Shown here piece by piece: positions 41,156 to 50,383 of a DNA stretch of 64,000 bases. The DNA lies in assembly GCF_003688625.1 (NCBI RefSeq), contig NZ_RCWY01000002.1:496001-560000 (forward strand). The letters run 5' to 3'. Each line of letters begins with the position of its first letter. The first letter of the stretch is position 1. Made by a program: the position numbers and the translations under genes. The stretch is from Sphingomonas sp. PP-CE-3A-406 (GTDB lineage Bacteria > Pseudomonadota > Alphaproteobacteria > Sphingomonadales > Sphingomonadaceae). The notes under the pieces are model-generated. The model was not told where the DNA came from, did no database searches, and saw only the letters and a program-made list of their open reading frames with translations.

Positions 41156-41459
41156 GCGGGCGTGGCGGAATGGTAGACGCACCGGACTTAGACATGCTTG
41201 AGTGCCCACGGGGAAACCCGCGGCGTAGAACTGCTCAAATTCGGGGAAGCCTGTAAAATGGGAATCCCGAGCCAAGCCCGAGAGCGATCTCGGGAAGGTG
41301 TAGAGACTAGACGGGCAGCACCTGTATCCCGGCCTGCCGGGACATGGTGAAGGGATAGTCCAGACCACAAACGCCCTCGGGCGGCGGTGAAAACCGTAGC
41401 TGGTACGAAAATCCGTTGGGCCTAGGCCCGTGGGGGTTCGAGTCCCCCCGCCCGCACCA
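41156..41459 (+). tRNA. tRNA-Leu (UAA), interrupted by a group I intron
   Basis: The exons are 41156-41189 and 41408-41459, together 86 bases with CCA. Acceptor GCGGGCG pairs with CGCCCGC. The anticodon loop would be CTTAAAA after splicing, giving anticodon TAA. The long variable arm (GGGCC/GGCCC) and GGGGG-TTCGAGT-CCCCC T-arm identify a leucine tRNA. The anticodon stem has one C-U mismatch at the 27-43 pair. The interruption lies between U34 and A35. Confidence 0.94.
41190..41407 (+). ncRNA. Group I self-splicing intron (IC3-like) in tRNA-Leu(UAA)
   Basis: A 218-base insert with group I marks. The 5' exon ends ACTT and pairs with GAGT at 41200-41203 in the intron, giving the U-G pair at the splice site (P1). 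P2 has a GAAA tetraloop at 41213-41216. A Q-like stretch AATCCCGAGCCAAGCC (41263-41278), an R-like GTAGAGACTAGACGGG (41300-41315) and an S-like AAGGGATAGTCC (41350-41361) occur in order. P7 can form from GACTA (41305-41309) and TAGTC (41356-41360). A second GAAA loop (41389-41392) marks P9. The last intron base is G41407. No protein is encoded. Confidence 0.92.
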
Positions 41460-41538
41460 TCCAGCCCAATGGGCCTGCCCGTCGATCGAAGCCAACGAGG
41501 CCACTGCGGCGACGCTATTTACCCGGCAGCGGCACCCA

Positions 41539-41736
41539 TCACTCTGCGCCCGACGATCCTTTTGCGGCATGCATCAGGTCGACCAGCTGTTTGTTGATCG
41601 ATGCGCCGTGCAGGTGAAGATGCACCGCATCATAGCCCTCGCGGCGCAAGCGCTGTCGCAGGTCGTTGACCGAGCTGCAGGCGCCGGATCGTGCCAGTTC
41701 GAATGCCCGCTCCACGGTGGTGATCTGTTCCGTCAT
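41539..41736 (-). CDS. Small conserved hypothetical protein
   Basis: A 65-residue protein. The pattern VERAFELARSGACSSVNDLRQRLRREGYDAVHLHLHGASINKQL looks like a helix-turn-helix-like small protein that recurs in sphingomonads, with a Ser-Ile-Lys/Asn core. No metal site or membrane segment. The function is unknown. It stands alone between the tRNA and the outer-membrane protein gene. Confidence 0.6.
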   Translation of the reverse strand: MTEQITTVERAFELARSGACSSVNDLRQRLRREGYDAVHLHLHGASINKQLVDLMHAAKGSSGAE

Positions 41737-41905
41737 GTTACCGCCCTAGGCGTTCTGTCGCCCCTTCGCGAGCGCTCATTCGAAGCCCGACCGATGGATC
41801 GGAAATGGACGCAACCAGGCTGGGTTAACCTTGTCGAAACCACGCGGCGGGGAGAGGGACAGCCGTGGGATCAGCCAGGGGGCTGGTTCACAGGGGACCT
41901 ATCGA

Positions 41906-42601
41906 ATGTACAAGTACCTGCTTATCGCGGCACTAGCCGCCGCACCGGCCGCGCCGGCTTTCGCTCAGTCCGACGTGGGTCCGAATGGCGCTAGCGACGC
42001 TGCGACCGCGTATGGCCAGTCCGACGGCGTCAGCGGCCTGCGCGTCGAGCCGCGGATCGGCTACGACCGCGTCATCACCGAACTGAACGTCGAAGCCGGC
42101 GAAGACTCGGGCCGCCTCAGCGAAGGCAAGAGCGGCGTCACCTATGGCGGCGAGGTCGGCTACGATATGGTCGTCAACGGCGGCACCATGCTCGGCGTCT
42201 ATGGCGGTATCGAGGGGTCGAGCGCCAAGCAGTGCTTCGACGGCGGCGACGGTGTCGACACCTGTTTGAAGCCCGGCCGCAACCTGACGGCCGGCGTGCG
42301 CGGTGGCTTTCTGATCAACCCGACGACGGTAGCCTATATCAAGGGCGGCTATTCGAACGGCCAGATCCGCCTCAACTACACCGACCCGACCTTCCCCGAG
42401 GACAATTTCCGCCTTTCGGACAACCTGAGCGGCTTCCACGTCGGTGCCGGCGTACAGGCCGGGTTCGGGCGCAATTTCTACGGCAAGCTCGAATACGTCT
42501 ACACCGATTACAACGGCTATGAAGTCGTCGACGGGTCGGACAAGGCGAGCCTCGATTTCAGCCGTCACCAGGTCGTCGCCGGGATCGGCTTCCGCTTCTA
42601 A
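41906..42601 (+). CDS. Outer-membrane beta-barrel protein (porin-like)
   Basis: A 231-residue protein with a signal peptide (about 1-20, ending AFA) and a C-terminal aromatic end, GIGFRF, typical of outer-membrane barrels. Alternating Gly/Tyr/aromatic strands and turns such as TYGGEVGYDM and FHVGAGVQAGFG resemble the OmpW/OmpX-like or OmpA N-terminal class of small barrels. Pore substrate unknown. AGGGGA precedes the ATG at about 10 bases. Confidence 0.82.
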   Translation: MYKYLLIAALAAAPAAPAFAQSDVGPNGASDAATAYGQSDGVSGLRVEPRIGYDRVITELNVEAGEDSGRLSEGKSGVTYGGEVGYDMVVNGGTMLGVYGGIEGSSAKQCFDGGDGVDTCLKPGRNLTAGVRGGFLINPTTVAYIKGGYSNGQIRLNYTDPTFPEDNFRLSDNLSGFHVGAGVQAGFGRNFYGKLEYVYTDYNGYEVVDGSDKASLDFSRHQVVAGIGFRF

Positions 42602-42644
42602 TATCGTTCTTGCTATGTTCCGTGGCGGTGTCTAGTTTCAGTCG

Positions 42645-43715
42645 ATGAAACAGGCCCGCCCGGTTCGCGGTGCGACTCGCAATGACGAGAGCCGCCGGTT
42701 CAACCTTCCGCAGACCGAGGCGGATGGCGACTGGCTCGACATGCGCGAGGGGATCGACGGGATCGCCCCGAAGCTTCGGACGACGGTGACCGTCGAGACC
42801 CCGCGCACGATCATCAGCCGCAACGCATCGCCCGACGTGCCGTTCGATCGCTCGATCAATCCGTATCGCGGGTGCGAGCACGGCTGCATCTATTGTTTCG
42901 CGCGGCCGAGCCATGCGTTCCACGATTTGTCGCCCGGGCTGGACTTCGAAAGCAAGCTGTTCGCGAAACCGTCGGCCGCAGCGCTGTTGCGCGCTGAACT
43001 GTCGAAGCCTGGCTATGTCGTCGCACCGATGGCGCTAGGAACGAATACCGATCCCTACCAGCCGATCGAGACCGACTGGCGGATCACGCGCGGCATTATC
43101 GAGGTGCTCAGCGAGACGGATCATCCGCTGACGATCACTACCAAGTCGAACCGTGTGGTGCGCGATATCGATCTGCTTGGGCCGATGGCTGCAAAAGGTC
43201 TGGCGGCAGTAGCGATGTCGATCACCTCGCTCGATCCGAAGGTCGCGTCGACGGTCGAGCCGCGTGCGCCGCATCCCGAGCGACGACTGGCGGCGGTGCG
43301 CAAGCTCGCGGATGCAGGCGTGCCGGTGTACGTGTCGATCGCGCCCGTCATCCCGGCGATCACCGATCATGAGATCGAGCATTTGATCGCGCGCGCGGCG
43401 GAGGCGGGGGCGACGCGCGCGTTCTTCATTCCGGTGCGATTGCCGCATGAGGTGGCACCGCTGTTCCGCGCGTGGCTCGACGAGCATTTTCCGGATCGCG
43501 CGGGGAAGGTGATGGCGACGATCGCATCGCTGCGCGGGGGGAGGGATAACGATCCGAACTTCTTTACGCGGATGCAGGGGCAAGGGCCCTGGGCGGACCT
43601 GCTCGGGACCCGGTTCCGGATTGCGTGTGCGAAGCATGGGCTGAACCGCGAGCGGGTAGCTTTGCGGAACGATCTGTTCCGGGCGCCAAGGGGGCCGCAG
43701 GGGGAGCTGTTCTAG
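42645..43715 (+). CDS. PA0069-family radical SAM protein
   Basis: A 356-residue radical SAM enzyme. The 4Fe-4S motif CEHGCIYC lies at about 77-84 after NPYRG, and the family features PMALGTNTDPYQPIETDW and ITTKSNRVVRDID follow. Members of the PA0069/spore-photoproduct-like group are widely conserved in proteobacteria without a proven reaction. The motif fits the SplB-like branch. A repeat doublet follows the gene. Confidence 0.85.
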   Translation: MKQARPVRGATRNDESRRFNLPQTEADGDWLDMREGIDGIAPKLRTTVTVETPRTIISRNASPDVPFDRSINPYRGCEHGCIYCFARPSHAFHDLSPGLDFESKLFAKPSAAALLRAELSKPGYVVAPMALGTNTDPYQPIETDWRITRGIIEVLSETDHPLTITTKSNRVVRDIDLLGPMAAKGLAAVAMSITSLDPKVASTVEPRAPHPERRLAAVRKLADAGVPVYVSIAPVIPAITDHEIEHLIARAAEAGATRAFFIPVRLPHEVAPLFRAWLDEHFPDRAGKVMATIASLRGGRDNDPNFFTRMQGQGPWADLLGTRFRIACAKHGLNRERVALRNDLFRAPRGPQGELF

Positions 43716-43773
43716 AGGAAGGCGTGGTAGTCCCCGTAGCAACCTGTCGGTTAAAGAGGACTGGCCGACCTGT

Positions 43774-43886
43774 TCCCCCCTCCCTGGAAGGGAGGGGTTG
43801 GGGGTGGGTCGGCTTCCGCACACCCGAACCCCCGCGGCTTAAGCAGGCCAACCCACCCCCGGCCCCTCCCTTTCAGGGAGGGGGGA
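43774..43886. repeat. Palindrome doublet, CCCCTCCCT type (copy 3)
   Basis: CCCCCCTCCCTGGAAGGGAG with GTTGGGGGTGGGTCGG, and the closing arm CCCACCCCCGGCCCCTCCC. Length and outer parts match the copies at 21841 and 26309, but the inner part has diverged. Confidence 0.8.
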
Positions 43887-43968
43887 AGTCTCCACGTCGG
43901 CAAGGTCGAGACCAAAGGCGCCCTATCCCGATCTACCGCTGATCGTCATATCAAACTGGGGCGCTTCC

Positions 43969-44331
43969 TCAACCTTCTGGGTCCTCGGGTTGCCACAGTT
44001 CGATAGGATTGCCTTCCGGATCATGGATACGCGCGAAGCGACCGAAACCAGGCATGTCCCATTCGGGATCGGTGATCACCGCGACTCCTACCGCACGAAG
44101 GCTCGCTATCAGGCCATCGAGGTCGTCGACGCGCAGGTTGAGCATCCAAGGGCGATCCGCCGGAAAATAGTCGGCGTCGACCGCGAACGGTGCGAAGACG
44201 CTGGGCCCTGCCTGCGTCTCCCACGATCCATACGGCACCGAGCCGACGCCGAGATGCTCGACATACCAGGCGCGGATCGCTTCCGGGTTCTTTGCCCGGA
44301 AGAAGAAGCCGCCGATCCCCGTCACGCCCAT
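43969..44331 (-). CDS. VOC (glyoxalase/bleomycin-resistance fold) protein
   Basis: A 120-residue single-domain VOC protein. It shows FFFRAKNPEAIRAWYVEHLGV, MLNLRVDDLDGLIASL and the closing DPEGNPIELWQP, which carry the typical metal-site acidic and histidine positions. The substrate or role is unknown. The start ATG at 44331 has GGCAGG near it; a start seven codons earlier is possible. Confidence 0.75.
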   Translation of the reverse strand: MGVTGIGGFFFRAKNPEAIRAWYVEHLGVGSVPYGSWETQAGPSVFAPFAVDADYFPADRPWMLNLRVDDLDGLIASLRAVGVAVITDPEWDMPGFGRFARIHDPEGNPIELWQPEDPEG

Positions 44332-44515
44332 GCCTGCCCCCAAAGGTCGCACCGCCCAAAGCCGATGCGACGATACCAGACGAAGTACCGCGACGCAGCC
44401 GACAGACCGGTCCGTTTCGGTTGCTGCGTAGCACTGGGTATCCGGGCCGTTTCGGCACCCCCCCTTACTTCGGGCGAGCCCCTGGACCTGCCTTCGGCCG
44501 TAGCCGGTCGCGCGC

Positions 44516-46051
44516 TTAGTAGGCGCGGCCGATCAGAATGCGCTCGACCGCGGGTTCGCCGGTAAAGATGCAGGCGCCGTCGTCACACCCGGTCTGCCCC
44601 ATCGGCGCGTTGCGGATCGTGAGCTTTAGCGCCTTCAACCGCTCGACGACCTTGTCGAGCGCCGCGCCGGTCGGCTTCGACCAGCGGACGTCGACCCAGC
44701 CGGGGTTCTTCACGCCGTCGGCGAAATGCGCTTCGACTGCGGCGAAGTCGTCGGCGGGGACGATGTTGCCCTTCACGCGGTTCATCGACTCGACGTGGAG
44801 CGTCGCCTGGATGTCGTGCAGCATCCCCGAGACGTCGCCAACGAACGCGTCGCGCGGCGTTGCGACGCTGTCGAGCTTGCCGTCCTCGCGGTAGAGGCGG
44901 TCGCGGCGGATGACGGAGACGTTGCCCCCGGCCATGTCGCGTCCGCCGACCTCGATCACGATCGGGGCGCCCTTCTTGACCCAGCCCCAGCGCTTGGTCG
45001 CGGCCTTGGCGGGCTTGAGATCGAGCAGCGCGCGGACCGGTTCGCCGAGCGCGGACTGCTTGGCGAGGTCCGCCTGGAGCGATTTGCAATAGTCGACGAT
45101 CGCCGCGTCCTCGGGCTGGTCGCGCAGCATCGGCACGATCACGACCTGCCACGGTGCGATCATCGGCGGCACGCGCAGGCCGTCGTCGTCGCCGTGGACC
45201 ATGATGACCGCACCGATCATCCGCGTCGACACGCCCCAGCTGGTGGTGTTGCACAGCTCGAACTCGCCGCCCGCATTCTGAAAGCGGATGTTCTGCGCCG
45301 ACGCGAAATTGGTGCCGAGGAAATGCGAGGTGCCCGCCTGGAGCGCCTTGCCGTCCTGCATCATCGCCTCGATCGAATAGGTCGCGACCGCGCCGGGGAA
45401 GCGCTCGTTCTCCGGCTTTTCGCCGGCGATGACGTGGACGCCGAGGCATTCCTCCGCGAAGTCGCGATAGACTTCGAGCATCTTCAGCGTCTCGTCGCGT
45501 GCCTCGTCCGCGGTGGCGTGCGCGGTGTGGCCTTCCTGCCAGAGGAACTCGCTGGTGCGCAGGAACATGCGGGTGCGCATTTCCCAACGGACGACGTTGG
45601 CCCATTGGTTGATCAGCACCGGCAGGTCGCGCCACGACTGGACCCAGCGCGCGAAGGCGGCGCCGATGACCATTTCGGAGGTCGGGCGCACGACCAGCGG
45701 CTCCTCGAGCTTGGCGTCGGGATCGGGTATCAGGCGGCCATAGCCGTCGGCTTTCAGCCGGTGGTGGGTGACCACAGCCATTTCCTTGGCGAAGCCGTCG
45801 ACGTGCTCCGCCTCCTTCTCGAAGTAGGAGAGCGGGATGAACAGCGGGAAATAGCAATTCTCGTGGCCGGTCGCCTTGATCCGGTCGTCGAGCAGGCGCT
45901 GGATGCGCTCCCAGATGCCGTAGCCCCAGGGGCGGATGACCATGCAGCCGCGGACGCCGGATTCCTCGGCGAGATCGGCCTCGGAGATGACGGCCTGGTA
46001 CCAGGCGGAGAAATCCGCCTCGCGGGTGACGGGGAGTGCGCGCTTTATCAT
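44516..46051 (-). CDS. proS: Prolyl-tRNA synthetase (class without editing insert)
   Basis: Charges tRNA-Pro. The 511-residue chain is the shorter eukaryote/archaea-like form: the catalytic class II motifs are VVRPTSEMV (motif 2-side), NQWANVVRWEMRTRMFLRTSEFLWQEGHTAHA and the central GTSHFLGTNFA, and there is no large insert between motifs 2 and 3. It ends in Tyr, as in the group with the additional zinc-free C-terminal domain. The start MIKRALPVTRE at 46051 is the common N-terminus. Replacement of the bacterial ProRS by this type is known in some alphaproteobacteria. Confidence 0.94.
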   Translation of the reverse strand: MIKRALPVTREADFSAWYQAVISEADLAEESGVRGCMVIRPWGYGIWERIQRLLDDRIKATGHENCYFPLFIPLSYFEKEAEHVDGFAKEMAVVTHHRLKADGYGRLIPDPDAKLEEPLVVRPTSEMVIGAAFARWVQSWRDLPVLINQWANVVRWEMRTRMFLRTSEFLWQEGHTAHATADEARDETLKMLEVYRDFAEECLGVHVIAGEKPENERFPGAVATYSIEAMMQDGKALQAGTSHFLGTNFASAQNIRFQNAGGEFELCNTTSWGVSTRMIGAVIMVHGDDDGLRVPPMIAPWQVVIVPMLRDQPEDAAIVDYCKSLQADLAKQSALGEPVRALLDLKPAKAATKRWGWVKKGAPIVIEVGGRDMAGGNVSVIRRDRLYREDGKLDSVATPRDAFVGDVSGMLHDIQATLHVESMNRVKGNIVPADDFAAVEAHFADGVKNPGWVDVRWSKPTGAALDKVVERLKALKLTIRNAPMGQTGCDDGACIFTGEPAVERILIGRAY

Positions 46052-46135
46052 GGGGTGCGGATAGCGGGTGCGCGGGGGTTCGTCACGTGTGAGTTGCGGG
46101 TGCGCATCCCACCGCACCCTTCATCCTGATGCTGC

Positions 46136-46218
46136 CCGTCATCCTGACGAAAGTCAGGACCCAGAGCCACAAGCGGTGTGGTGGTATCCTGGATCCTGAC
46201 TTTCTTCAGGATGACGGG
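46136..46218. repeat. Inverted repeat, ATCCTGA-TCAGGA type
   Basis: GTCATCCTGACGAAAGTCAG and CTGACTTTCTTCAGGATGAC face each other across about 45 bases. It lies between proS and the CcdC-like gene. Confidence 0.75.
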
Positions 46219-46724
46219 ACGCGCGCCGTTTCGAGCATCCGCTTGGCGCGGAGGTACATTTCGATGCGTTGGGTGGTGAACAGGCCGAGCGCGAGCGCGA
46301 CCAGCATGTCGGTGATGGCGAAGGCGTCGAGGTGGAGGGCGTGGCCGTCGCCGATCACGGCGCGCGCGCCGGTGCGGACTGCGACGATCGCGACGATGAA
46401 CAGGACCGCCGCCGGGGACGATGTCGTGTTGAGTGCGTGGCTGTCGGGATCGATCGTGATCCGCATGAGCTTGCCGCGTTGCCAGCCGAGCGCAGCGCCC
46501 ATCACCAGAGCCAGCACGCAGAACAGCCAGGCGAGGCCGTGCGGCGGGTACATCGCGAACATGTAGAGCGTGACCGCGGCATAGAGCGCGGGGAAGATCC
46601 AGAGGCGTTCGAGCTTGAGCGGCTTTACGATACTCATGCGGCGCCAGCGGACCGCGAAGACTATGCCGATGACGACCGCGGTGATCGCGTAGCTGATCCA
46701 GCCTTGTGCTTCGTGCGCCTGCAT
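46206..46724 (-). CDS. CcdC-like (DUF1453) membrane protein
   Basis: A 172-residue protein with about four to five hydrophobic segments. It starts MQAHEAQGWISYAITAVV; the first loop is basic (RWRRMSIVKPLKLERLW). A central PDSHALNTTSSP segment and C-terminal LFTTQRIEMYLRAKRM fit the DUF1453/CcdC family, named for Bacillus CcdC near the cytochrome c maturation genes. No such genes are here, so the function is not inferred. Its stop codon is inside the repeat at 46136-46218. Confidence 0.65.
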   Translation of the reverse strand: MQAHEAQGWISYAITAVVIGIVFAVRWRRMSIVKPLKLERLWIFPALYAAVTLYMFAMYPPHGLAWLFCVLALVMGAALGWQRGKLMRITIDPDSHALNTTSSPAAVLFIVAIVAVRTGARAVIGDGHALHLDAFAITDMLVALALGLFTTQRIEMYLRAKRMLETARVPSS

Positions 46725-46788
46725 CGATCTTGGCCCCCACCCCTATTGGGGTGGAGGCTAGATCGGTTGCGGTGTTCTGGGCAATCCG

Positions 46789-46865
46789 TTTTCCTGCGTA
46801 TGCAGGAATCCAGGGTTACGGCACGCAGCGTTCGTAACCTTGGGCTCCTGCGTTCGCAGGAGAAC
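46789..46865. repeat. Palindrome doublet, TCCTGCG-CGCAGGA type
   Basis: TTTCCTGCGTATGCAGGAA on the left and GCTCCTGCGTTCGCAGGAG on the right. It lies just outside the gcvPB stop (46874). Confidence 0.7.
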
Positions 46866-46873
46866 CGCGAGGT

Positions 46874-48535
46874 TTACTCCGCGGCTTGCGCCAGCGGGGC
46901 CGGGTCCTTCCAGACCAGCACCGGTTTGCGCGCCGCGAGCGTCTCGTCGAGGCGCGCGCGGGGGGCGAAGTGCGGCGCTGTCTTTAGGCTTGGGTCGCCG
47001 GCTTTCGCGCGTTCGGCGACCGAGCGGAGCGCGGCGATGAACTGGTCGAGTGCCGCTTTCGATTCGGTCTCGGTCGGCTCGACCAGCATCGCACCGTGCA
47101 CGACGAGCGGGAAATACATCGTCATCGGGTGAAAGCCCTCGTCGATCAGGCCCTTGGCGATGTCGATCGTCGAGAAGCCGGCGGCGAGGCCGGAGTCCGA
47201 GAACAACGCCTCGTGCATGCACGGACCCGAGGGGCCGAACGGTGCGTCGAGCGTGTCGTCGAGGCTGCGCAGGATGTAGTTCGCGTTGAGCACCGCATCC
47301 TCGGACACCTGGCGCAGGCCGTCCGCGCCGTGGCTGAGGATGTAGGTGAGCGCGCGCGTGAACATGCCCATCTGGCCGTGAAACGCGACCATGCGGCCGA
47401 AGCTGCCCGCGTGATGCTCGCCTGCGGTTTCCTCCTCGACCAGGACGAACTGGCCGTCCTGGTTCTCGACGAACGGGAGCGGTGCGTAGGGGGTCAAAGC
47501 CTCCGAGAACACCACCGGGCCCGAGCCTGGGCCGCCGCCGCCGTGGGGCGTCGAGAAGGTCTTGTGCAGGTTGATGTGCATCGCGTCGATGCCGAGATCG
47601 CCCGGCCGGACGCGGCCGACGATCGCGTTGAAGTTCGCGCCGTCGCAATAGACGAAGCCGCCCGCCGCGTGCACCGCATCGGAAATCTCGCGCATGTCGC
47701 GCTCGAACAGGCCGCAGGTGTTGGGGTTGGTGATCATCACGCCGGCGACGTCGGGGCCGAGTCGGGCCTTTAGTGCGGCGGTGTCGACGCGGCCTTCGGC
47801 GGTGGCGGGGATGTCCTCGACGCTATAGCCGGCGAACGCGGCGGTGGCGGGGTTGGTGCCGTGTGCGCTCTCGGGGACGAGGATGATCTTCCGCGCGCCT
47901 TCGCCCTTGGCTTCGAGTGCGGCGCGGATCGCTAGGATGCCGCAGAGTTCGCCGTGCGCGCCCGCCTTGGGGCTCATCGCGACCGAGGTCATGCCGGTGA
48001 GCGTGACGAGCCAGTGCGCGAGTTGGTGGATGACTTCGAGTGCGCCCTGCACCGTGTCGACGGGCTGGAGCGGGTGGACGTCGGAGAAGCCGGGGAGCCG
48101 CGCCATCTTCTCGTTGAGGCGCGGGTTGTGCTTCATGGTGCAACTGCCGAGCGGGAAGAAGCCGAGGTCGATGCCGTAGTTCTGGCGCGAGAGGCGGGTG
48201 TAGTGGCGGACGGTTTCCGGCTCGGAGAGACCTGGGAGGCCTATCGGTGCGGTGCGCGACAGGTTGCCGAGGCGCGATAGCCCTCTCCCCTCCGGGGAGA
48301 GGGTTGGGTGAGGGGTCGTACCGGGCGCAGCATTGCTGGGCTGCCCCTCACCCCAGCCCTCTCCCCGGCGGGGAGAGGGAGCAGCGAAATCTACGCCGGT
48401 GGTGTGCGTGTCGCCGATCTCGAAGATCAGGGCTTCTTCCAGCATCAGCGCCTTGTTGCCGGTTACCGATGCGGGGACGTTGCCCGTGTTCGCCTCGGGC
48501 GAGGTCGGGCGCCAGCCGCTCTGGTTGATGCTCAT
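46874..48535 (-). CDS. gcvPB: Glycine decarboxylase P-protein subunit 2, with in-frame REP insert
   Basis: Half of the split P-protein, which decarboxylates glycine with pyridoxal phosphate in the glycine cleavage system. The 553 residues have the PLP Lys in [18 protein letters not shown] and the common [19 protein letters not shown] and [16 protein letters not shown] sequences. Unlike relatives, residues about 53-86 come from a REP-like palindrome doublet (48280-48379) read in frame; they read [12 protein letters not shown] and [12 protein letters not shown] and lie between FAAP and [12 protein letters not shown]. The frame stays open, and the insert sits before the conserved core. Start overlaps the gcvPA stop (ATGA). 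Last gene of the gcv operon. Confidence 0.95.
   Translation of the reverse strand: MSINQSGWRPTSPEANTGNVPASVTGNKALMLEEALIFEIGDTHTTGVDFAAPSPRRGEGWGEGQPSNAAPGTTPHPTLSPEGRGLSRLGNLSRTAPIGLPGLSEPETVRHYTRLSRQNYGIDLGFFPLGSCTMKHNPRLNEKMARLPGFSDVHPLQPVDTVQGALEVIHQLAHWLVTLTGMTSVAMSPKAGAHGELCGILAIRAALEAKGEGARKIILVPESAHGTNPATAAFAGYSVEDIPATAEGRVDTAALKARLGPDVAGVMITNPNTCGLFERDMREISDAVHAAGGFVYCDGANFNAIVGRVRPGDLGIDAMHINLHKTFSTPHGGGGPGSGPVVFSEALTPYAPLPFVENQDGQFVLVEEETAGEHHAGSFGRMVAFHGQMGMFTRALTYILSHGADGLRQVSEDAVLNANYILRSLDDTLDAPFGPSGPCMHEALFSDSGLAAGFSTIDIAKGLIDEGFHPMTMYFPLVVHGAMLVEPTETESKAALDQFIAALRSVAERAKAGDPSLKTAPHFAPRARLDETLAARKPVLVWKDPAPLAQAAE
48280..48379. repeat. REP-like doublet inside the gcvPB coding sequence
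   Basis: Two CCCTCTCCCC-xxx-GGGGAGAGGG palindromes (48281-48303 and 48357-48379) face each other with GTTGGGTGAGGGG and CCCCTCACCCCAGC tails. The length keeps the reading frame (about 34 codons). No stop codon occurs in the used frame. Confidence 0.9.
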
Positions 48536-49890
48536 GCCAGTATCTCCTGGAGTGCGGACGCAAGCGTTTCGACGTCCTCCGCGGTGGTCGTTTCCGTCAC
48601 GGCGACGACGAGGCCGTTCGCGAGGGCGTCCTGGCCGGGGTAAAGACGCCCCAGCGATACGCCGGCGAGGATGCCGCGGTCGGCGAGCGTGCGAACGACG
48701 GGGCGGGCTTCGACGGGCAGCTTCAACGTGAACTCGTTGAAGAAGCTGTCGTTGACGAGTTCGACACCGGGGATCTGCGAGAGGCGCTCGGCGGCCGCGA
48801 CCGCCCCCGCGTGGTTGATCTCGGCCAACTGGCGCAGGCCGGCTTCACCGAGCAGCGTCATGTGGATCGAGAACGCCAGCGCGCACAGGCCGGAGTTCGT
48901 GCAGATGTTCGACGTCGCCTTCTCGCGGCGGATATGCTGCTCGCGGGTCGACAGCGTGAGGACGAACCCGCGGCGGCCGTCGGCGTCCACGGTCTCGCCG
49001 CAGAGACGGCCTGGCATCTGGCGGACGTATTTGTCCTTGCAGCCGAACAGGCCGACATAAGGTCCGCCGAACTGCAGGCCGACGCCGAGCGACTGGCCTT
49101 CGCCGACGACGATGTCCGCGTCCATCTCGCCCGGCGAGGTGATCGCGCCGAGCGCGACCGGCTCGGTGACGACCGCGATCAGCAACGCCTTCTTCGCGTG
49201 GCACGCATCCGCGAGCGGGCGCAGGTCGGCGATGCGGCCGAGGATGTCGGGGTACTGGACAACGACGCACGACGTATCGTCGTCGATCTTCGCGATCAGC
49301 TGGTCGAGGTCCATGTCGGCGACCAGCTCGGGCGCGGTCGTGTCGAGGACGTCGCCGGTGAACTTCGCCATCGTGTTCGCGACCGAGACGTAATGCGGGT
49401 GGAGGCCCGATGAGAGGATCGCCCTGCTCCGCTTGGTGATGCGACGCGCCATCACGATCGCCTCCCAGCACGCGGTCGAGCCGTCGTACATCGAGGCGTT
49501 GGCGACGTCGGTGCCGAGCAGCCGTGCGACCTGCGTCTGGAACTCGAACAGCATCTGCAGCGTGCCCTGCGCGATTTCGGGCTGGTACGGCGTGTAGGCG
49601 GTGAGGAACTCGCCGCGCTGGATCAGGTGGTCGACCGAGGCGGGAACATGATGCTTGTACGCGCCGCAGCCGAGGAAGAACGGCGCTTCGCCGGCGGTGA
49701 GGTTCTTCTTGGCGAGCGCCGACATGTGGCGTTCGACCGCCATTTCGGAGGCGTGCATCGGCAGGTCGCGGACCGGGCCGTCGAGGCGGGCGGCTTCGGG
49801 CACGTCGACGAACAGGTCGTCGATCGTCGCGGCGCCGATGACGGCGAGCATTTCCGCGCGGTCGGGCTTGGTCAGGGGAAGGTAGCGCAT
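48532..49890 (-). CDS. gcvPA: Glycine decarboxylase P-protein subunit 1
   Basis: The N-terminal half of the split P-protein, working with subunit 2 as a heterotetramer. The 452 residues start [19 protein letters not shown] and include [20 protein letters not shown] and [14 protein letters not shown], which are typical of this subunit. It is free of the repeat insert that marks the partner. It follows gcvH after about 120 bases containing a repeat doublet, and overlaps gcvPB. Confidence 0.95.
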   Translation of the reverse strand: MRYLPLTKPDRAEMLAVIGAATIDDLFVDVPEAARLDGPVRDLPMHASEMAVERHMSALAKKNLTAGEAPFFLGCGAYKHHVPASVDHLIQRGEFLTAYTPYQPEIAQGTLQMLFEFQTQVARLLGTDVANASMYDGSTACWEAIVMARRITKRSRAILSSGLHPHYVSVANTMAKFTGDVLDTTAPELVADMDLDQLIAKIDDDTSCVVVQYPDILGRIADLRPLADACHAKKALLIAVVTEPVALGAITSPGEMDADIVVGEGQSLGVGLQFGGPYVGLFGCKDKYVRQMPGRLCGETVDADGRRGFVLTLSTREQHIRREKATSNICTNSGLCALAFSIHMTLLGEAGLRQLAEINHAGAVAAAERLSQIPGVELVNDSFFNEFTLKLPVEARPVVRTLADRGILAGVSLGRLYPGQDALANGLVVAVTETTTAEDVETLASALQEILA

Positions 49891-49905
49891 GACGTTCCTT
49901 TAGAA

Positions 49906-49998
49906 CGTCACCCCAGCGAAAGCTGGGGTCTCAATCCGCGGGAGAAACGCTGGTGTCGGCCCCGTGGAGGGAGATCCCAGCTTTCGCTGGGATGACGG
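49906..49998. repeat. Palindrome doublet between gcvH and gcvPA
   Basis: GTCACCCCAGCGAAAGCTGG with GGTCTC, and the inverse GAGATCCCAGCTTTCGCTGG with GATGAC. The two are separated by about 45 bases. It interrupts the gcv operon. Confidence 0.8.
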
Positions 49999-50010
49999 TT
50001 TATTTTGGGA

Positions 50011-50382
50011 TCAGAGCTTCTCGACGAACGTCGCGTAGGCGGCTTCATCCATCAGGCTGTCGAGTTCGCTCGGGTCGCTGAGCGTCAGCTTGAAGAACCA
50101 GCCCGCGGCTTCGGCGTCAGAGTTCACCAAGCTGGAATCGTCGGTCAAAGCGGCGTTGCCCTCCGTGACGGTGCCCGAGACCGGCGAGTACACGTCCGAC
50201 GCGGCCTTGACCGACTCGACGACCGCGGCTTCGTCGCCCTTGCTCAGCGTCTTGCCGGCTTCGGGAACGTCGACGAACACGACATCGCCGAGCTGGCTCT
50301 GCGCGTATTCGGAGATACCGACGGTGCCGATGTCGCCGTCGACATCGACCCATTCATGATCCTGCGTGAAGTAACGGCTCAT
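50011..50382 (-). CDS. gcvH: Glycine cleavage system H protein
   Basis: The lipoyl carrier that shuttles the aminomethyl group between P and T proteins. The 123-residue chain has the lipoyl-lysine motif [14 protein letters not shown] in the expected hammerhead fold, with the usual [19 protein letters not shown] leading strands. It begins one base after the gcvT stop, so it is translationally coupled. The start [12 protein letters not shown] at 50382 is the family N-terminus. Confidence 0.97.
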   Translation of the reverse strand: MSRYFTQDHEWVDVDGDIGTVGISEYAQSQLGDVVFVDVPEAGKTLSKGDEAAVVESVKAASDVYSPVSGTVTEGNAALTDDSSLVNSDAEAAGWFFKLTLSDPSELDSLMDEAAYATFVEKL

Positions 50383-50383
50383 A

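Noticed and set aside
41188..41570. Minus-strand frames across the tRNA-Leu region
   Set aside because: They overlap a clear tRNA and group I intron and show no protein features.
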